A stretch of DNA of 64,000 bases from Thelonectria olida. Taxonomy: Eukaryota; Ascomycota; Sordariomycetes; Hypocreales; Nectriaceae. The position numbers and the translations under genes were made by a program. Under the pieces are notes generated by a model. The model made no database searches. It had not been told where the DNA came from and worked only from the letters and a program-made list of their open reading frames with translations. Of the stretch, positions 59,338 through 64,000 are shown one piece after another. Position 1 is the first letter of the stretch, and each line of letters starts with the position of its first letter. The stretch covers positions 3,038,001 through 3,102,000 of the forward strand of contig JAGPYM010000002.1 of NCBI GenBank assembly GCA_020736575.1. The letters run 5' to 3'.

Positions 59338-59808
59338 ACGAGGGGCAAACTCAGAATATTGTACAAAATGGACGGACAGGGGAAGCTTTTTTAGCTCCCG
59401 GGATAGTTGTGTGAAACCAATCTGATATTGGTTTTGTTTGTGCTCATCTATCGTTCAGTTGCGGCAGCAGGGCGTTGAGAGCAGAGCGCATGTGTGTATT
59501 CGTATGTAACATGGAATATATGTACTGCTGCAACCTTTCTGATGAGAAGACGCGATAGCGTAAGGTAGTCGGCGTTAATCGCGGAGGAACTCGAGGCACT
59601 TTATTAAAGTCACAGCTTGAATCATCAATGGAGGGCAAAACTAATCAATTGTGATCATAAGAAAAGAGTCCAATATTGCCACGGAAACTATCAAAACCTG
59701 AGGTAGTTAGTTCATAGGTCGGTTCATTCCAATGGCGCACCATTCAACCCAGCGCCCGTGAAATCAAATACGTAAACCCCTTTTGCGTGCTAATATGACA
59801 TTTCAAGT
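59338..59808. other. Convergent intergenic region
   Basis: 470 bp between the stops of the small mitochondrial-type gene and PDI1. Holds both 3' UTRs; nothing else seen. Confidence 0.5.
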
Positions 59809-61492
59809 TTACAGCTCATCATGCTCATCCTCCTTCGTCTCCTTCTTCTCCTCGGAGCCCTCGTCCTTCTTCTCTTCCTTCTTCTCCTCAGTGGCAGCGG
59901 GAGCAGCCTCCTCGGTACCCTCCTCCTTGACGGAGATGTCAGCACCGTACTTGCCGTTCTCCTTCACGAAGTTGGCAAGATCCTCAATAGTGCGGGAACC
60001 GCTGTAGGTGACGGGGGCATCCTTGCCGCCGGCGGGGTAGAGCTTGATGGTAGGGAAGCCCTGGATCTCATCAGGGACATCGTTGAGAGTAGCGTCAACC
60101 TTGGCGATGACAACCTTGTCCTTGAAAGAGGATTTGGCAAACTCAGTGGCGAGCTCATCGTACTTAGGGGCGAGAGCCTTGCAGTGACCGCACCAGGGAG
60201 CGTAGAACTCGATGAGAACATCCTTGGTGTCGTCAAGGACAACGTCCTTGTAGTTGTGGGCAACGACAATGGTGACGGGGCCCTCCTGGGTCTCAGGGAT
60301 AGGCTCGGACTTGATGCTGGGCTCGAGCTTACCAGCGACGAAATCGTCGACGAAGGGAGCGATGTTCTCGAAGGTGATGTCCTTCTCCTGGTCGAAGGGG
60401 AACTTCTGGTTCTTAACAACCTCCTGAATGGCGAATGAGGGGAACTTGTCGGTCTTGAGGTTCAGATTGCCGGCGTGAGCACCGAACTGCTTAGCGTCGA
60501 TAGTGGCGACGTTGACCTTGCCCTTGTACTTCTCAGCAATGGGCTTGAGGGCAGCACCGAGCTTCTCACGCTCCTCAGCGGTCTCGGCGAAGATGTAAGC
60601 CAGGGGAATGCCAGAGGACATGTAGCCGGAGTAAGTCTCGGGGCCGACCTCACCGATGAGAGGAGTGGCAGAGGCCTTGACAAACTCGTTGATGGCCTCC
60701 TGGTCGAACTTCTCACCGTCGAAGACGTTCTTGCCCTCGTCAAAGGACTTGTAGACAACGACAGCGGGGGCCTTGATGCCCTCAGCCTCGGCGACAGCGG
60801 CATCGTTGACACCACCGAAGAGGTAGGTGTCACGGTTGGCCTCAGCGAGAGCAGTGAAGGTCTCGTTGGAGGTCTTGTCGTCAGCGGCAATGTAGGCGAC
60901 AACGACGACCTTGTCGGCAGTCTTGAAGTCTTCGAGGGTATCCTTGGTCAGGATGGAGACGGCGGGGAGGGACTGCTTGATCATGTAGGATGTGATACTG
61001 GCGATCATTGCGGTTAGCTATTGCATCGTTGGTGTAGAGAGAGCGAGGGAGCTGTGACTTACGCAGCAGCCTTGCGCTGGCCGGAGTAAGGCTTGATGTC
61101 CTCGAGGCCGCGGAAGACCTTGAGGGTGGGGTAACCCTCAACACCGTAGTCGCCGCAGAGGTCCTTCTCCTCGGTGCAGTCGATCTTGGCGAGTCTGATG
61201 TTCTTCTCCTTCAGGCTGGTGGCAGCCTCCTCGTACTCAGGAGCGAGGGCCTTGCAGTGGCCGCACCAGGGAGCGAAGACTGTTGAAGGATGAGGTCAGC
61301 AAATCGAACCGATGAAGAGGAAGTGCTGGAGTCAATGCAGCTTTACTCACACTCCGCGAGGACGAGGCCATTGCCCTTGATGAAGTCATCAAAGGTGGCC
61401 TTGGTCAGCTGCTCGACATCCGAAGCGTCGGCAGCAGAGGCAAAGGCAGCGAGAGCCGCCATGAGGCCGCAGGTAATGCGCTTGTGATGCAT
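59809..61492 (-). CDS. PDI1: Protein disulfide isomerase
   Basis: ER-lumen thiol oxidoreductase that forms and rearranges disulfides in secreted proteins. Exons 61492..61351, 61279..61063 and 60997..59809 (515 aa), introns 61280..61350 (GTGAGT) and 60998..61062 (GTAAGT, GCTAAC branch). Signal peptide residues 1-20. The a domain has WCGHC at C53/C56, the b and b' domains are redox-inactive, and the a' domain has WCGHC at C389/C392. The acidic tail is Glu/Lys-rich and ends HDEL, the ER-retention signal. Length is normal for the family. Strong codon bias gives long antisense open frames. A CCAAT box on the coding strand (61897-61901) lies about 400 bp upstream of the ATG; no clear unfolded-protein-response element was recognised. 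Confidence 0.97.
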
Positions 61493-63429
61493 GATGGGCG
61501 ATCAATTGAAAGCAAGTATCGTGCAAATTGATGAAAAAGAGTCTGGTGTTGGAGGCCAGATGAGGGGAGGAAAGAAGAAGAATGTCAAGCTAGAGCAGAT
61601 GGATGGGGGAGGTTTTGTACCTGATGCCGGCGGGCGCAAGCGGTCGGGTCCCAAGGCTGGAGGTTGACCTGAGACGGCTGGGTCGTAAATTGAACAAGTG
61701 TCCCCTTCCCACCTCGCGGCTGAATCATGACGGGCGGGAGGCGGGGGATCCTTCCAGGTGCTCGCCTGAGGTGCACTCAGGCGGTTGCGTAGCTGAGCTC
61801 CAGGCGGCGGCCCCTCCACTGGGCAATAGGCAGAGCGCTACCGAGGGACGCCGCTACAGGGAGCGGATCCTCTAGGGAGGTGCAGCAGGGGCTCTCATTG
61901 GCCTGGTGGCCCTGCAAGTGCGCCACAGCCCCGACTCGAGGCGGCCAGGATCGTCCAAGTTTGCCCACCCGATCATCAGTCGAGGCGAACATGGTTATTA
62001 TAAATCCATAAATCCGGCATTGTTTCTTACTTGCAGAAGAAATAGAACCCAAAAATGCTGAGGCGACATGTGTGAATAGCATAGGTCTTTTATTTCTCAG
62101 GCTGTGTAATGCTTACATTTGCTACATTTAGCTATGCTCCGGCAATGCTTTGGCTACCTGGCACCAGCAGAAGTAAAAGGTTACGTTGACGGGGTATACG
62201 CAGCTTTGTCGTCAACACTTCGAGGATGCGAAGGACGGGTCATCCTCTTCAGTTCAGGACCTTACGTGCATTCCTTTCTCCACACGCACATGCAACAAAG
62301 GAGCCCCTTTCTTCGTGTCAATTGATAATGTTCATTCTGGTCAATCTTCAATATGTATCTCATCAGCCACAAAGGATGGCTGGCCGACACGGAATCTAGA
62401 CCACCGAGCGCCACCGAGTAATGAATGGGTTGCCAAATATACGAATACAGCACCTCAACATTGATTACCAAGAGGCCACGTCGAACCCTTTGGCCACCAC
62501 CTTCGATAATACGGAGCAATTATTCGCAGCTCCGTGACTTTATTTTGTCTCTGATGGTCCTCGAGCCATCCGCGTCTCCAGTCTCCACACACACACAGAC
62601 AACCCAGCCTCGCTCGCTGGCTCGCTCGTTGATATGTACGTATTGATTACTCCATCTCTGCCCGTCATCCAGAAGAAGCGTTTCCATTAGTATCACGCGA
62701 TTCAAAGACGTGAAAGTAGGGTACCTGTTTCACTATGCCTGGGGTCCTTTGATTTCCCTTTTTTTCTTTTTTTTCACCACAGAGATGTGCCCGCATAGTT
62801 CGAAACAGATCACCAGCCAACAGCCTCTAACTCAAGCTTGAGGACAAATATGCCCAAACGTGCCGTCATGATCCGACCAACTACTTTGTCAGGAACCAAC
62901 AAATAACGTTGGTGACTTTATTCCGATCCCTCCCCCACCTAACAAGGCGCATTCCAGCTCATTTCCACCCGTACATATCCATTGTCTTATTAATTCAAAA
63001 CCAACGGGAATTAGGCATGTGTTCGATTCATCACGGGCAGTCAACTTTGTACCTACCAAGGTACGTACCCATTTTACGCCTCCGCTCCGCTGAACAAGCT
63101 TCCCCCGTCCGGCCCCACTCCTCCGGCGCTATCTCTTCCGAACCTCCCCAAAACGGCAGAACGCCCTCGGACTGGGACGGACCTCAGCCTTTGTGGGCTG
63201 TCGGCAGGTACGATTCCATCTTGCCACATATCAGTTTTTCCCATCTTGACAGATCTCCCATTAGCCACAGCCTTGAGCCAACTCCGACCCGCCACGGTTG
63301 AAAGAGCATCGCCATGTAGCCTTCATTAACCTCACAAGGATTTAAACAAACAACTAAGTCATTGCGCTTCGTCAATTGTATTCCTGCCATTTATCGTGAC
63401 CGTCTATAAACACACTCGAATCTGCCATC
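61493..63429. other. Intergenic, PDI1 promoter and OYE-type gene 3' region
   Basis: 1.9 kb with no credible gene. Contains a CCAAT box for PDI1 near 61897 and a T-rich patch at about 62758-62774. Confidence 0.5.
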
Positions 63430-64000
63430 TCAACGATGTCGCCCATTGGGCTTAGGAGGGGCTCGGTGGTACTGGTTCGGCCACTTCACTTCCACATTCA
63501 ACTCATGTGCCACGGTCAACACCCAGTTGGGCTCCCGTAGGAACTGTCTGGCCGCCTGCACCAGATCCGCCGAGGGATCCTGGTCCTCCTGCACAACCGC
63601 CTTGGCAAACTCGCTCTCGTTGATGACGCCCACGCTCGCAATCAGCAAGTTCAAGCCCTCGGCCTGCACTGCCGACCGGATCTTTCGCGCTAGATCAGTC
63701 TGGAACGTCTGGTGCACCGTGATATTTTGCTTCTCGTTGTTGCCGCCGCTGCTGACATCGAGGACGTCGACGCCCAATGCGGGGAGCAACTTGGCCAGCT
63801 TGATGCTCTCGTCGAGGTCCCAAGAGGGCTCGCCGGTGTACTCCAGCCACTCGGTGGCAGAGATGCGAACCCAAAGGGGCATTTCATCGGGGATGACCTC
63901 CCGTACAGCCTTGATAGTCTCGAGCAGGAAGCGGACTCGGTTCTCAAAGCTACCTCCATACTCATCTGTTCGTTGCTACAAGACTTTTAGAATGCCTCTT
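63430..64000 (-). CDS. Old Yellow Enzyme-type NADH:flavin oxidoreductase (3' end only)
   Basis: FMN-dependent ene-reductase of the OYE family, cut by the right edge. The last exon is 63975..63430 (182 codons), starting at a CTTGTAG acceptor in phase 0. The sequence from 63976 to 64000 is intron. Visible landmarks: QRTDEYGGSFENRVRF (the conserved family motif after the active-site strand), MPLWVRISATEWLEYTG, LDVSSGGNN and a C-terminal FLREPNWVLTVAHEL. The KAVREVIP and ISATEW spacing favours the YqjM/bacterial-like subclass rather than classical yeast OYE. The N-terminal two thirds, including the FMN-binding start and catalytic His/His or His/Asn, lie outside the window. Confidence 0.88.

Noticed and set aside
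60475..61017. 180-codon plus-strand frame
   Set aside because: Antisense to PDI1; produced by codon bias.

Overview
This window is nuclear DNA of a filamentous ascomycete (Pezizomycotina, most likely a Sordariomycete). The evidence is about two dozen protein genes with short spliceosomal introns (mostly 45-80 bp, GT...AG, often with a CTAAC/CTGAC-type branch site shortly before the acceptor), a fungal GH17 cell-wall glucanase of the btgE type, a CYT-4/DSS1-type mitochondrial exoribonuclease and a Reg1-like PP1 regulator. The supplied reading frames include GTG/TTG starts, so starts were re-chosen at ATGs and exons were joined by hand.

Left part (1-21.6 kb) is gene-dense. In order: an unrecognised basic nuclear-type protein (-, runs off the left edge); dynamitin (+); ribosomal protein eS28 (+); molybdopterin synthase small subunit (+); a PSI-domain membrane protein (-); a long unrecognised fungal protein whose frame is interrupted by one TAG (-); SDH assembly factor 1, an LYR protein (-); an RBR-type E3 ubiquitin ligase with a long coiled coil (+); DUS4-type tRNA dihydrouridine synthase (+); exocyst SEC10 (-); NUS1 (+); an AlkB-type dioxygenase (-); and TRM5 (+). 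Neighbours form divergent pairs (SEC10/NUS1, AlkB/TRM5, SDHAF1/RBR) and tight convergent pairs (MOCS2A/PSI, DUS4/SEC10, NUS1/AlkB).

The middle (21.6-32.8 kb) is an 11 kb stretch in which I find no credible gene. It contains homopolymers, microsatellites and a few palindromes, and it lies upstream of the Reg1-like protein phosphatase 1 regulator (32.8-34.6 kb). After it come the mitochondrial exoribonuclease (37.0-40.3 kb, -), btgE (42.7-44.5 kb, +), a proposed small three-exon gene (45.25-45.76 kb, -) and a WD40 protein (46.4-48.7 kb, -). A second gene-poor stretch (48.7-54.4 kb) is dense in microsatellites.

Right part (54.4-64 kb): threonyl-tRNA synthetase (-, seven exons), SWR1-complex subunit Vps71/Swc6 (-), a small mitochondrial-type membrane protein (+), protein disulfide isomerase (-), and the 3' end of an Old Yellow Enzyme-type flavin oxidoreductase (-) cut by the right edge.

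The genes are mostly core housekeeping functions (translation and tRNA modification, secretion, mitochondrial RNA turnover, DNA repair) with no sign of a biosynthetic cluster. I saw no tRNA, rRNA, transposon or CRISPR array. The points most worth a second look are the in-frame TAG in the 5.7-8.0 kb gene, the proposed unlisted gene near 45.5 kb, the PCNA-box-like N-terminus of the AlkB protein, and the 11 kb gene desert before the PP1 regulator.
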